A DNA stretch of 64,000 nt from NCBI RefSeq assembly GCF_024345995.1, contig NZ_JAGQCE010000001.1, positions 310,001 to 374,000 of the forward strand, given 5' to 3'. This document shows positions 55,323 to 64,000 of the stretch, one piece after another. The number at the start of each line of letters is the position of its first letter. Positions within the stretch are counted from its first letter, which is position 1. The notes beneath the pieces are model-generated. The model worked only from the letters and a program-made list of their open reading frames with translations. It had not been told where the DNA came from and did not search any database. Source of the stretch: Synechococcus sp. Cruz-7E5. Its GTDB lineage: Bacteria; Cyanobacteriota; Cyanobacteriia; PCC-6307; Cyanobiaceae. Position numbers and translations under genes: made by a program.

Positions 55323-55479
55323 GCAAAATCCCAGGCATGAACCCCGAGTCTGACCAGCGGCGGGCACGAAATCCAGCGGAGAGGTTGACGGATTCGGGGG
55401 GGCAGGCGTTAAAGCTCATTGAGCTGTGGTGTTGGAAGGCCTCCTTCTGCCGCCCTTCCGCCTTGCCTTCAACACCTTC

Positions 55480-55701
55480 ATGAGCTGGGATTACGCCGAA
55501 GACGCTGCCTTCATGGCCCTGTTTGACGCCTTCAAGGAAAGCGGTGAAACCTCCGCCATGGAATTTCTGGCCCATGGGGAGGGGGCCTTCCACTTCCAGG
55601 AACTCACCCAGAACGCCGCTGGAGAGGGCATTGATCTGAGCGACTCCAATGACCTGGAGGCCTTCCAGCAGGACGTGATCGACAGCCTTGAATCGCTCTG
55701 A
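55480..55701 (+). CDS. small conserved hypothetical protein
   Basis: 73 residues from ATG 55480 (MSWDYAEDAAFMALFDAFKE). Acidic, all-helical by eye (FHFQELTQNAAGEGIDLSDS). I recall this start in picocyanobacteria only, with no known function. The frame is open to 55426 but the extra residues look non-conserved. Convergent with the next gene, 3 bp apart. Confidence 0.7.
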   Translation: MSWDYAEDAAFMALFDAFKESGETSAMEFLAHGEGAFHFQELTQNAAGEGIDLSDSNDLEAFQQDVIDSLESL

Positions 55702-55704
55702 GCC

Positions 55705-55977
55705 TCAGCCGTAGAAGAAATCGATCTCCTTGGCCTTGAGGCCCTCCCAGCCGGCGGCCTTGAGCCTGGCATCGAGGCTGGCCTGGTCCAGATGCTTGGA
55801 GCCGGTCTTCACCACCCGGTTGCGCATCGACTTGCGCACGCCGCTGCGGGCTCGCTGAGCCTCCAGCGCCATCACCTCGTTGTAGAGGCTGAGCATTTCG
55901 GCAGGGATGGGGCTTCCATCGAGATCGAGGCCGGCGGCGATCGCCGCATCGACACCATCAGGACCGGCAATGGCCAT
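55705..55977 (-). CDS. small conserved cyanobacterial protein (possibly DUF4090)
   Basis: 90 residues from ATG 55975-55977 (MAIAGPDGVDAAIAAGLDLD). Middle SLYNEVMALEAQRARSGVRK and the tail GSKHLDQASLDARLKAAGWE then LKAKEIDFFYG are conserved-looking; I recall a similar tail in the DUF4090 family but cannot check it. Soluble; function unknown. Confidence 0.72.
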   Translation of the reverse strand: MAIAGPDGVDAAIAAGLDLDGSPIPAEMLSLYNEVMALEAQRARSGVRKSMRNRVVKTGSKHLDQASLDARLKAAGWEGLKAKEIDFFYG

Positions 55978-56039
55978 GGCAGAACAGGCAGAGACCAACT
56001 CAGCCTGCCACCGCCCCGGCAGCCCTGGAGCCGGTGGAA

Positions 56040-59000
56040 TCAGGCGCTGAAATAGCGGGCACGGCTATGAACAGCCACCAGGGCGGTGGTGCTCTGCTCG
56101 GGATCGAGCTGGTCGCTCTCATCCATGGTCAAGCCGATACGACCGGCATCGAGCCAGGTCAGCTGCTGGCGGGAATCGGCCACGTTGGGGCAGGCCGGAT
56201 AGCCAAAGGAATAGCGGCTGCCGCGGTAGCGCTGAGCCAGCACATCACGCAGGACCGACGGTTCCTCGGCCGCAAAGCCCAGCTCCCGTCTGATGCGGGC
56301 ATGGGTCCACTCCGCCAGCGCCTCGGCCATCTGAACGCCCAGCCCGTGGAAATAGAGATAGTCGGTGTAGCGATCGGCGGCGAAAAGCTCCCGTGCATAG
56401 ACGCTGGCCCGCTCGCCCATGGTCACCGCCTGCATCGGCAGCACATCACTGGGCCCGCCTTCACTGAGATCTCGGAAAAAATCGGCGATGCAGTAGCGAT
56501 TGCCGCCCCGCTGACGCGGCAGCTCGAAGCGCCCGAGAACCCGCTTGCTGCCATCGGGGTCGAACACCACAATGGCATTGCCGTCACGGCCGCATGGGTA
56601 GTAGCCATAGGCGACGCGGGGGGTGAGCAGGACCTCCTGCCGGCAGCGCTCGATCCAGCGCTGCAAGACGGGCTCGGCTGTCTCAACCAGCATCGCCTCA
56701 TAGGCCTGACGGCTCTGCTCCTGGCTCTTGCGGAGCTGCCACTGGCCGGCAAACAGGGCGTTGCGATCCAGATAGGCAAACACCTCATCGAGGGGGATCT
56801 CGCTCTCCTGAATCAGGCAACTGCCCAGGAAGGGGGGTTGCACGGCGGGCTCCTCCGGAACCACCTCGGATCGATGGCTGGTGACTTCCAGGTGGCTGGT
56901 GGCGTCAGGAGCGATGGCTGCCTCTGAAGTGGCAGCAGCCCCGTCTGCTGGGGAATCAGCAGCTGTGGCCTGATCAGGCTCGTCGATCCGTTCCGCCGCC
57001 GGCACAGGCTCGGGTTCGACCTCCTCCAAGCCGAGCCCCGCCGGAGCACCAGCGAGGAAGCCAAGGCGGTCATCCCACTGGCTGGTCTTGCGGGCCTCCG
57101 AAAGCGCATCCATGAAGCGCAGATCGGCAAAGGCATCGCGGCCATAGATCACCTGGCCGTTGTAAACCGAGCGGCAGTCCTTCTGCACGAAGCGGGGGGT
57201 AAGTGCCGCCCCACCGAGGATCACTGGAACGGTGATGCCAGCCTCATTGAAGGCCTGCAGATTGTCCTTCATGAAAGCTGTCGATTTCACCAACAGACCG
57301 CTCATCGCGATGCAGTCTGCCTGGTGAAGATGCTGGGCCTCAATGATCGCCTCTACCCCCTGCTTGATGCCAAGATTGATCACCTCATAGCCGTTGTTGG
57401 TCAGGATGATATCAACCAGGTTCTTGCCAATGTCGTGCACATCGCCCTTGACGGTGGCGATCAGGAACTTGGCCTTGGCACTGCTGACTCCATCTACCTT
57501 CTCCATATGCGGCTCAAGAAAAGCCACTGCCGCCTTCATCGTTTCGGCGCTCTGAAGCACGAAGGGGAGTTGCATCTGACCGGAGCCAAAAAGCTCCCCC
57601 ACCACCTTCATGCCATCAAGCAGAAAGGTGTTGATGATCTGCAGCGGCGGGTGGCTGGCCATGGCCTCCTCAAGTGCCGGCTCTAGCCCGATGCGTTCGC
57701 CATCGATGATGTGCTGACGCAGGCGCTCCTCCACGGGCAGATCGGCCAGGCTCGGACCCGATGCCCTTGCCTCTTTCGCACTCACCCCCTCGAACAGTCC
57801 GGTGAGCACGGTGAGGGGGTCGTAGATGCAGATCGCCCCTGCCGCCTCCGATTCGAAACGGCGGCGATCGTTGATCAGATCACGGCAGACCTGCTGATGC
57901 TCCTCGGTGATCTTGGCGAGGGGAAGGATCTTGGCGGGGCTGACGATGGCGGCATCCAGGCCCGCCTCGCAGCAATCGTGCAGGAAGACGGAATTGAGCA
58001 CGATCCGAGCCGCCGGAGAGAGCCCGAAGCTCACATTGCTCACTCCCAGCACCACATGAACGCCCGGCAGATGGGCGCGAATCAGGCGGATGGCCTCGAT
58101 CGTGGCGACGGCATTGCGCCGGTCCTCCTCAATGCCTGTGGAGATGGGCAGAGCCAGGGGGTCGTAGAAGATTTCATGGGCTGGGATTCCATACTCAACG
58201 GCATCGCGGTAGGCCCGCTGGGCGATGCAGAACTTGCGCTCCGCTGTGCGGGCCATTCCCTCCTCATCAATGGTGCCCACCACCACCCCAGCGCCATAGC
58301 GGCGGGCCAGCTCCAGCACCTTGAAGAAGCGCTCATCGCCATCCTCGTAGTTGGTGGAATTGAGAATGCACTTGCCACCAGCCACCTTCAGGCCGGCCTC
58401 CATCTTCTGCCACTCGGTTGAATCCAGCATCAGTGGCAGATTCACATTGGTGACCAGGCGACTGACCAGATCGTGCATGTCCTTCTCGCCGTCGCGACCG
58501 ACATAGTCGACGTTGACATCGAGCACATGGGCATTTTCCTTGATCTGGCCGCGAGCCAGGGCCACCAGACCGTCCCAGTCTTCGTCGTTGAGCAGATCAC
58601 GCACCTTCCTGGAGCCGCTGGCATTGAGCCGTTCGCCGATGATCAGGAACGAATTGTCCTGGTGATAAGGAGTGATGCCGTAGATCGAGGCCGCCGCCGG
58701 CTCCCACTGCAGAGCAGGACGCGCCAGCCGTTGCTCCGGCAGCCGCACGGGCCGGGGGCTGGGGTGCAGATGCGCAGCCAGATCGGCCAGTGCTGCGATA
58801 TGGCTGGGGGTGGTGCCGCAGCAGCCGCCGATCACCTGCACCCCCAGATCCTCGACGAAGTGAAGCAGCTGCATCCGCAGCTCCAGGGGTGTAAGCCGGT
58901 AGTGAGCCACCCCACCCACATTCTCCGGCAGTCCGGCGTTGGGAATGCAGCTGATCACAAACGGACTGTGCTCACTCAGGTAGCGGATGTGAGCCTTCAT

Positions 59001-59747
59001 CTGCTCTGGACCGGTGGCGCAATTGAGGCCGAGCACATCGATCGGGAAGGGCTCCAGAATCGAGACGACTGCGGCGATGTCGGAGCCCACCAGCATCGTG
59101 CCTGTGGTCTCCATCGTGACCGAGACCATCAACGGCCGACGCTGGCCGGCGGCCTCAAAGGCCTCCTCCAGTCCCTGGAGCGCCGCCTTGATCTGCAGCA
59201 CGTCCTGACAGGTCTCGACGATGAACAGATCGACATCACCCGCCAGCAGCCCCGCCGCCTGCTCACGGAAGGAAGCCTTCATCGTGTCGAAATCGATATG
59301 GCCCAGGGTGGGCAACTTCGTGGTGGGGCCCATGGAGCCCGCCACGAACCGAGGCTTGGCGGGGGTGCTGTAGCGATCGGCCATCTCGCGGGCCAGCTCG
59401 GCGGCCCGTTGGTTGAGGGCGAAAGCCTGATCCTCCAGCCCGTATTCCGCCAGCACGATCGAGGCCGCGCCGAAGGTGTCGGTTTCGATCACATCGCAGC
59501 CCGCCTCAAGAAACTGACGGTGCACGGCCTGCACGGCATCAGGGCGGGTGAAGACCAGGTTCTCGTTGCAGCCTTCGAGGGCGGCGCCACCGAAGTCCTC
59601 GGCGCTCAGATCCATCTGCTGCAGCGAGGTACCGGTCGCGCCATCGAACACGACCACGGGCCGATCAGGGCCGTGCAGGTGGTCCAGAAAGCCGACCCTG
59701 CCGGTTCCTGTCCTTGCCGCCGCCGCCCCGCCAACCAGTGCCGTCAT
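56040..59747 (-). CDS. metH: cobalamin-dependent methionine synthase
   Basis: 1235 residues; moves the methyl of methyl-THF to homocysteine via methylcobalamin. Domain order: homocysteine-binding (about 1-325, zinc site with [12 protein letters not shown]), pterin-binding (about 345-640, [12 protein letters not shown]), B12 cap and B12-binding (DVHDIGKN with the cobalt-ligating His771), then the AdoMet activation domain (about 990-1235, [14 protein letters not shown]). Between B12-binding and activation domains an Ala/Glu/Pro-rich linker (about 905-967) is longer than usual. No cobalamin-independent metE is in the window. ATG start. Confidence 0.97.
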   Translation of the reverse strand: MTALVGGAAAARTGTGRVGFLDHLHGPDRPVVVFDGATGTSLQQMDLSAEDFGGAALEGCNENLVFTRPDAVQAVHRQFLEAGCDVIETDTFGAASIVLAEYGLEDQAFALNQRAAELAREMADRYSTPAKPRFVAGSMGPTTKLPTLGHIDFDTMKASFREQAAGLLAGDVDLFIVETCQDVLQIKAALQGLEEAFEAAGQRRPLMVSVTMETTGTMLVGSDIAAVVSILEPFPIDVLGLNCATGPEQMKAHIRYLSEHSPFVISCIPNAGLPENVGGVAHYRLTPLELRMQLLHFVEDLGVQVIGGCCGTTPSHIAALADLAAHLHPSPRPVRLPEQRLARPALQWEPAAASIYGITPYHQDNSFLIIGERLNASGSRKVRDLLNDEDWDGLVALARGQIKENAHVLDVNVDYVGRDGEKDMHDLVSRLVTNVNLPLMLDSTEWQKMEAGLKVAGGKCILNSTNYEDGDERFFKVLELARRYGAGVVVGTIDEEGMARTAERKFCIAQRAYRDAVEYGIPAHEIFYDPLALPISTGIEEDRRNAVATIEAIRLIRAHLPGVHVVLGVSNVSFGLSPAARIVLNSVFLHDCCEAGLDAAIVSPAKILPLAKITEEHQQVCRDLINDRRRFESEAAGAICIYDPLTVLTGLFEGVSAKEARASGPSLADLPVEERLRQHIIDGERIGLEPALEEAMASHPPLQIINTFLLDGMKVVGELFGSGQMQLPFVLQSAETMKAAVAFLEPHMEKVDGVSSAKAKFLIATVKGDVHDIGKNLVDIILTNNGYEVINLGIKQGVEAIIEAQHLHQADCIAMSGLLVKSTAFMKDNLQAFNEAGITVPVILGGAALTPRFVQKDCRSVYNGQVIYGRDAFADLRFMDALSEARKTSQWDDRLGFLAGAPAGLGLEEVEPEPVPAAERIDEPDQATAADSPADGAAATSEAAIAPDATSHLEVTSHRSEVVPEEPAVQPPFLGSCLIQESEIPLDEVFAYLDRNALFAGQWQLRKSQEQSRQAYEAMLVETAEPVLQRWIERCRQEVLLTPRVAYGYYPCGRDGNAIVVFDPDGSKRVLGRFELPRQRGGNRYCIADFFRDLSEGGPSDVLPMQAVTMGERASVYARELFAADRYTDYLYFHGLGVQMAEALAEWTHARIRRELGFAAEEPSVLRDVLAQRYRGSRYSFGYPACPNVADSRQQLTWLDAGRIGLTMDESDQLDPEQSTTALVAVHSRARYFSA

Positions 59748-59778
59748 CGCGTGATCGTGCCAGTGACCACTCTAGAAA

Positions 59779-60696
59779 TCAGTCGCGCAGGCGGATGCGG
59801 GTGACCCAGTGGTCGTAGCTGGGGTCCTTGCCCATGGTGATCTGGGTGAGCCGCTCCCGCAGCAGCTCCATCACAGGGCGCTCCGTGGGCAGATCGGTGG
59901 TCTCGACCCGCCGCACAGGGGTCACCCGTGCCGCAGTGCCGCTGAGAAACACCTCGTCGGCCACGAACAGCTCGGTCTTGTCGACCGCCCGCTCGATCAC
60001 AGGGATGTCGAGGGCACGGGCCAGCTCCAGGATGCTGGCTCGGGTGATGCCCTCCAGGATGTCCTGATCAACGCCCGGGGTGATCAGCACGCCCTCACGA
60101 ACGATGAAGAGGTTCATGCCACTGGCCTCACTGACCTTGCCGCGGCTGTTGAGCAGCAGGGCCTCATCGAATCCGCTCTTCACCGCCTCCGTCTTGGCCA
60201 GGGAGCTGGTGATGTAAGCGCCGCTGATCTTGCCGCGCAGGGGCAGGGAGCGGTCCTCCTGGCGGGTCCAGCTGCTGACGCGGCAGCTGACTCCATCGGG
60301 GGAGAGATAGTCGCCCAGCTCGATGCCATAGATCAGGAAGTCGGTCTCGATGTCGTGCAGACGCGGCGCGATGCCGAGATCACTGGTGTAGACGAACGGC
60401 CGCAGGTAGATCGGGGTGGTCGGACGGTTGGCCTGCAGAAAGGCGTCGATGGCGCTGAGAATCGTGCTCTCTTCCAGCTCAGCCAGCAGCAGTCGAGCGC
60501 TCTGGCTCAGTCGACGGGCGTGGCGGTCGGCGCGGAACAGCAGAATTTCGCCAGGATCGGAAGGGTTGGGCAGGGCCCGCATCCCCCCGAAGGCGCCGGT
60601 GCCGTAATGCAGCGCGTGGGTGGCCACCGAGAGGGTGGCCTCGGCGAACGGAACGCATCCGCCCTGGAACCAGGCGTAGGGGAGAAATTTCTGCAT
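59779..60696 (-). CDS. ilvE: branched-chain amino acid aminotransferase
   Basis: 305 residues from ATG 60694-60696; the frame is open to 60738 but conservation starts MQKFLPYAWFQGGCVPFAEA. Class IV PLP enzyme, last step of Val, Leu and Ile synthesis. HYGTGAFGGMRA, RPFVYTSDLGIAPRL, the PLP Lys in KISGAYITSSLAKTEA, and NSRGKVSEASGMNLFIVREG. 31 bp after metH's start; divergent from cobN. Confidence 0.95.
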   Translation of the reverse strand: MQKFLPYAWFQGGCVPFAEATLSVATHALHYGTGAFGGMRALPNPSDPGEILLFRADRHARRLSQSARLLLAELEESTILSAIDAFLQANRPTTPIYLRPFVYTSDLGIAPRLHDIETDFLIYGIELGDYLSPDGVSCRVSSWTRQEDRSLPLRGKISGAYITSSLAKTEAVKSGFDEALLLNSRGKVSEASGMNLFIVREGVLITPGVDQDILEGITRASILELARALDIPVIERAVDKTELFVADEVFLSGTAARVTPVRRVETTDLPTERPVMELLRERLTQITMGKDPSYDHWVTRIRLRD

Positions 60697-60785
60697 GCGG
60701 AGAAGCTTGGCTAGGGGGAGGAGCGGCCGGCTCCGCACCGTGGACGGGCCACGATCTTCTCACCGTCAGGACCGAGGATGGGCCG

Positions 60786-63700
60786 ATGCATCGGCTTGCG
60801 GCAGTTCCCGGCGCCACCGGCGACACGGATGGTCCCCTCTATGTGGAGCAGCCGTCGGCTCCCCTGTTGCTGCTCAGCAGCGCCGACACCGACCTGAGCG
60901 CCCTCGCGGGCCTGCTGCGCGACGAGCCGGCCCTGCTCAGCCAGGAGGTGCGCGGCCTCAATCTCGCGGCCCTGGATCACCCCGCCGTGATTGACCACTA
61001 TCTGGCCACCAGCCTGGGGGACACCCGGCTGGTGCTGGTGCGCCTGCTGGGGGGCCGGGGCCACTGGAGCTATGGACTCGAGCAGCTGCGCCGCTGGGCC
61101 AACTTCCCAGGCCGCCAGCTGGTGGTGGTGGCCGGCACCAGCGAAGACGAGAACGACCTGGCGAGCCTGGGCACTGTGGATCAGGCCCTGGCCCTGGCAT
61201 GCGGCCGCTGCCTGCGGGAAGGGGGGCGCGCCAACCTGCGCCGGGTGCTGCTCAGCCTCGGCGCCCTGCTGGTGGGGGAGCAGCCCGAGCCGCCGCTGAC
61301 CCAGCCCCTGCCCGATCCGGCACCCTACGACTGGCGGGCGGATCCCGGACCCCGGGTCGGCCTGGTGCTCTACCGCGCCCTGCTGCAGGCAGGCGACACC
61401 GCCCTGGCCGAGGCCACCCTGAGCGCCCTGCGCCGGCGCGGACTCTGCCCCAGGGCCCTGTGGGTGAGCGGCCTGCGCGATGGAGCGGTGCAACGCGGTG
61501 TGGCCGACCTGCTGGGGCGCGAAGGGGTGCAGGCGGTGCTCTGCACCACCTCCTTCGCCTCGGTGCAGTTCGAAGAGGCGGGCCTCGGCGCACCGCTCTG
61601 GGAGGCCCTGAACGTTCCGGTGCTGCAGCTGCTCTGCAGCAGCTGCAGCCGAGACCGCTGGCAGAGCAGCAGCATCGGCCTCAGCCCGCTCGATCTGAGC
61701 CTGCAGGTGGCGCTGCCGGAGCTGGATGGCCGCCTCACCACCCGGGTGGGGGCGTTCAAGGAGGCCGCCGACCGGGCCGATGAGCGGCTCACCACCGCTC
61801 TGCACCGTTACGAGCCGGATCCCGAGCGCCTCGACTGGATCGCCCAGCTGGTCCAGGCCTGGGTGAGCTTGCGCGGCACTCCCCCGGCCCAGCGGCGCCT
61901 GTCGCTGGTGCTTGCCAATTACCCCACCCGTAACAGCCGCCTGGCCAATGGCGTGGGTCTTGACACGCCCGCGAGTGCGGCGGCCATGCTGCACTGGCTG
62001 GCCGCCGCCGGCTACGACCTCGGCAAAGAGGAGGGGCTGCCTCAGGATGGCCAGGAGCTGATCCGTCGTTTGCTGGCGGGCCGCAGCAACGATGCCGAGA
62101 GCAGCCACCGGCCGCCCCTCGACCACCTGCCCCTGGCCACCTACGAGCTCTGGTATGGCGGGCTGCCGCAGCCGGGACGGGATCTGATCGAGCGGCGCTG
62201 GGGTTCCCCCGACAAGGACGGCGGACTGGAGCGCACCGCCAGCGGAGCCGGTTTCCCGATCCGAGGTCTGCGTTTCGGCCGCACCCATGTGCTGATCCAG
62301 CCGGAGCGGGGCTACGACCGCGACCCCAGCCTCAGCTACCACAGCCCCGATCTGCCCCCCACCCACGCCTATCTGGCCCAGTACCTCTGGTTGCGGGAGG
62401 TGGAGGGATCTCAGCTGGTGGTGCATGTGGGCAAGCACGGCAACCTGGAGTGGTTGCCGGGCAAGGGGCTGGGTCTCTCGAGCCAGTGTTTTCCCGAGTG
62501 GGCCCTGGGGCCGATGCCCCACCTCTATCCCTTCATCGTCAACGATCCCGGCGAAGGCTCCCAGGCCAAGCGCCGAGCCCAGGCCGTGATCCTCGACCAT
62601 CTCACCCCGCCCCTGGGGCGTGCGGGGTTGCACGGGCCGCTCCAGACGCTTGAGGCCCTGCTGGATGAGTACTGGGAAGCCTGCCAACTGGGCAGCGGGC
62701 GGGTGGCACCCCTGCGCCAGCGCCTGGCCGAGACCCTCGAGACCCTGGAGCTGCCCCTGGAGGCCTGTGATCTGGAGAGCCGTATCGATCGCGCCGACGG
62801 CTACCTCTGTGAGCTCAAGGAGGCCCAGATCCGCACGGGCCTGCACATCTACGGCCACTTGCCCTCCCCGGAGCCGCTGCTGGAGCTGCTGCTCTGCCTG
62901 GCGCGGCCACCGCTCGCAGAGGGGCCAGGACTGACCCAGGCCCTGGCGAAGGATCTGGGACTGACGTTCGATCCCTGGGCAGATCCGGAAGACGAGCCCC
63001 TGGATCCGGCCGACCGGCAGCTGCTGCTGACAGCCCTGGCCGCAGGCGGAGCCACGCCCACAGCGACAACTCCTGGCGGGACAACGACGGAGTCGGCCCA
63101 GGCCTGCCGCCGGATCGGTGATGGCGTGGCCCTGCTGGAGGCGTGGGCGCTTCAACTGCTGCGACCCCTGCTGGTGCCGCCAGTTGAGGCGTTGCTGGAG
63201 TCCAGGCCGACTCCCATGGTCGAGGCACAGCCCTGCGGCGCCGTCACCCGCTCGGTACTGGAAAGGGTGCGCGGCGACCTGATCCCACGGCTGCTGCGTT
63301 GCGGTGAGGCGGAGCGAGAAGCCTTTCTCGCAGGCGTGGCGGGGGAGCGCATCGCCGCCGGTCCCTCCGGGGCACCCACCCGCGGCCGTCCCGATCTCCT
63401 CCCCACCGGCCGCAACTTCTACAGCGTCGATCTGCGCGGACTGCCCAGCGAAGCTGCCTGGGACCTCGGACGGCGCAGCGCCGAGTTGCTGCTGGAGCTG
63501 CACCTGCAGGAGGAAGGTGAAGATCTGCGCCACCTGGCCCTCTCGGTCTGGGGGACAGCAACGATGCGCAACGGCGGTGAAGACATCGCCCAGGCTCTGG
63601 CCTTGATGGGGGTGCGGCCGGTATGGGACGGGCCTACCCGGCGGATGGTGGATTTGGAGGTGATCCCGCTGTCCCTGCTGGGGCGCCCCAGGGTGGATGT

Positions 63701-64000
63701 GACCCTGCGCATCTCCGGCCTGTTCCGGGATGCCTTCCCCCAGCTGGTGAGCTGGGTCAACCGGGCCACGGCCCTGGTGGCGGGTCTGCAGGAGGCGGAA
63801 TCGGATAATCCCCTGGCGGCGGCGCTGATGCGCGAAGGTCACTGCGCCAGGGTCTATGGCTCAGCGCCGGGGGCCTATGGGGCAGGACTGCAGGGCCTGA
63901 TCGACAGCGGCCAGTGGGAGGAGCGCAGCGATCTGGGCGAGGCCTACCTCAACTGGAGCAGCTGGCGTTATGAGGGCAGCGGTGAGGCGATCGCCGATCG
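60786..64000 (+). CDS. cobN: cobaltochelatase subunit CobN (3' end outside the window)
   Basis: 1071 codons are visible from ATG 60786 with no stop, so the gene is cut by the window edge; the family is about 1250 or more residues. The large subunit of the ATP-dependent chelatase that inserts cobalt into the corrin ring in the aerobic-type branch. LVRLLGGRGHWSYGLEQLRR near the N-terminus; the signature GKHGNLEWLPGKGLGLS (about residue 548) and YPFIVNDPGEGSQAKRRAQA; later DVTLRISGLFRDAFPQLVSW. A relative, ChlH, inserts magnesium; the length and motifs fit CobN. Divergent from ilvE. Confidence 0.93.
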   Translation, partial: MHRLAAVPGATGDTDGPLYVEQPSAPLLLLSSADTDLSALAGLLRDEPALLSQEVRGLNLAALDHPAVIDHYLATSLGDTRLVLVRLLGGRGHWSYGLEQLRRWANFPGRQLVVVAGTSEDENDLASLGTVDQALALACGRCLREGGRANLRRVLLSLGALLVGEQPEPPLTQPLPDPAPYDWRADPGPRVGLVLYRALLQAGDTALAEATLSALRRRGLCPRALWVSGLRDGAVQRGVADLLGREGVQAVLCTTSFASVQFEEAGLGAPLWEALNVPVLQLLCSSCSRDRWQSSSIGLSPLDLSLQVALPELDGRLTTRVGAFKEAADRADERLTTALHRYEPDPERLDWIAQLVQAWVSLRGTPPAQRRLSLVLANYPTRNSRLANGVGLDTPASAAAMLHWLAAAGYDLGKEEGLPQDGQELIRRLLAGRSNDAESSHRPPLDHLPLATYELWYGGLPQPGRDLIERRWGSPDKDGGLERTASGAGFPIRGLRFGRTHVLIQPERGYDRDPSLSYHSPDLPPTHAYLAQYLWLREVEGSQLVVHVGKHGNLEWLPGKGLGLSSQCFPEWALGPMPHLYPFIVNDPGEGSQAKRRAQAVILDHLTPPLGRAGLHGPLQTLEALLDEYWEACQLGSGRVAPLRQRLAETLETLELPLEACDLESRIDRADGYLCELKEAQIRTGLHIYGHLPSPEPLLELLLCLARPPLAEGPGLTQALAKDLGLTFDPWADPEDEPLDPADRQLLLTALAAGGATPTATTPGGTTTESAQACRRIGDGVALLEAWALQLLRPLLVPPVEALLESRPTPMVEAQPCGAVTRSVLERVRGDLIPRLLRCGEAEREAFLAGVAGERIAAGPSGAPTRGRPDLLPTGRNFYSVDLRGLPSEAAWDLGRRSAELLLELHLQEEGEDLRHLALSVWGTATMRNGGEDIAQALALMGVRPVWDGPTRRMVDLEVIPLSLLGRPRVDVTLRISGLFRDAFPQLVSWVNRATALVAGLQEAESDNPLAAALMREGHCARVYGSAPGAYGAGLQGLIDSGQWEERSDLGEAYLNWSSWRYEGSGEAIAD

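Noticed and set aside
60711-63842. An open antisense frame of over 1000 codons opposite cobN
   Set aside because: It is the complement of a GC-rich gene with strong third-position bias. The peptide is Gln/Gly/His-rich with no domain, while the + strand reads as a full CobN.

Overview
The window is a gene-dense, high-GC (roughly two thirds G+C by eye) chromosomal segment of a cyanobacterium, most likely a picocyanobacterium of the Cyanobium/Synechococcus lineage. The evidence is direct: a psbA gene for photosystem II protein D1, an apcD gene for allophycocyanin alpha-B, cyanobacteria-type families (PxcA/CemA, CCB, Psb32-like TPM, DUF760, DUF3370, DUF4336), a phylloquinone (menD-menB) branch, and at least six HIP1 octamers (GCGATCGC, e.g. 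at 6161, 17891, 26630, 36640, 55937, 63987). No transposase, integrase, CRISPR array or phage module is visible, so this is mainly core genome. The genus is an inference from gene content and style, not a database result.

Layout. 1-4.7 kb: end of an unknown gene, a secreted lambda-endolysin-like GH104 enzyme, trpS coupled to a small basic protein, and a membrane protein with a decayed GTPase-like domain. 4.7-10.4 kb: psbA with its own leader and terminator, a 15-bp tandem-repeat patch, then a manganese ABC transporter (mntC-mntA-mntB), DUF4336 and DUF760 proteins. 10.5-23.7 kb: cell-envelope and cofactor genes (lepB, menD-menB, an L,D-transpeptidase, glgA, murF) facing an upp-aroA-mnmC-like-glmU operon, then a pentapeptide-repeat protein. 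23.7-25.7 kb: a cobalamin riboswitch followed by hupE-type cobalt permease and cobW. 26-31.8 kb: purS-purQ, a 2-Cys peroxiredoxin, tRNA-Met, a LysM/M23 endopeptidase and a compact operon Psb32-like/pcxA/cobU/trmL. 32.6-44.6 kb: CCB factor, metG-lptC, an FAD oxidoreductase, rpmG-rpsR-rnb, pheT and a 23S rRNA methyltransferase. 44.7-49.5 kb: apcD, a 1.1-kb gene-poor stretch, a ribbon-helix-helix/J-domain protein and a DUF3370 protein. 49.4-55.3 kb: a group 3 sigma factor and a gpsA-phzF-spoIID-Ap4A phosphorylase operon. 55.4-64 kb: small conserved proteins, B12-dependent metH, ilvE and cobN, which runs off the end of the window.

Two themes link genes that lie apart. Cobalamin supply and use: riboswitch-hupE-cobW (cobalt entry and delivery), cobN (cobalt insertion), cobU (nucleotide-loop assembly) and metH (the consumer). 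Manganese and photosystem II: psbA, whose product binds the Mn cluster, sits directly upstream of a transporter whose binding protein carries the Mn-type ligand set H89, H154, E220, D295. Many same-strand genes overlap by 4 bases (GTGA or ATGA), pointing to translational coupling, and several convergent pairs overlap at their 3' ends.

No wholly new multi-gene system could be demonstrated. The least explained items are the gene-poor, hairpin-containing stretch at 45.2-46.3 kb with the adjacent ribbon-helix-helix/J-domain protein, the pseudo-GTPase at 3.3 kb, the phased ATGAAG repeats and shared ATGGG-NN-CCCAT element upstream of psbA, and a 38-codon ORF under the 3' end of a sigma factor.
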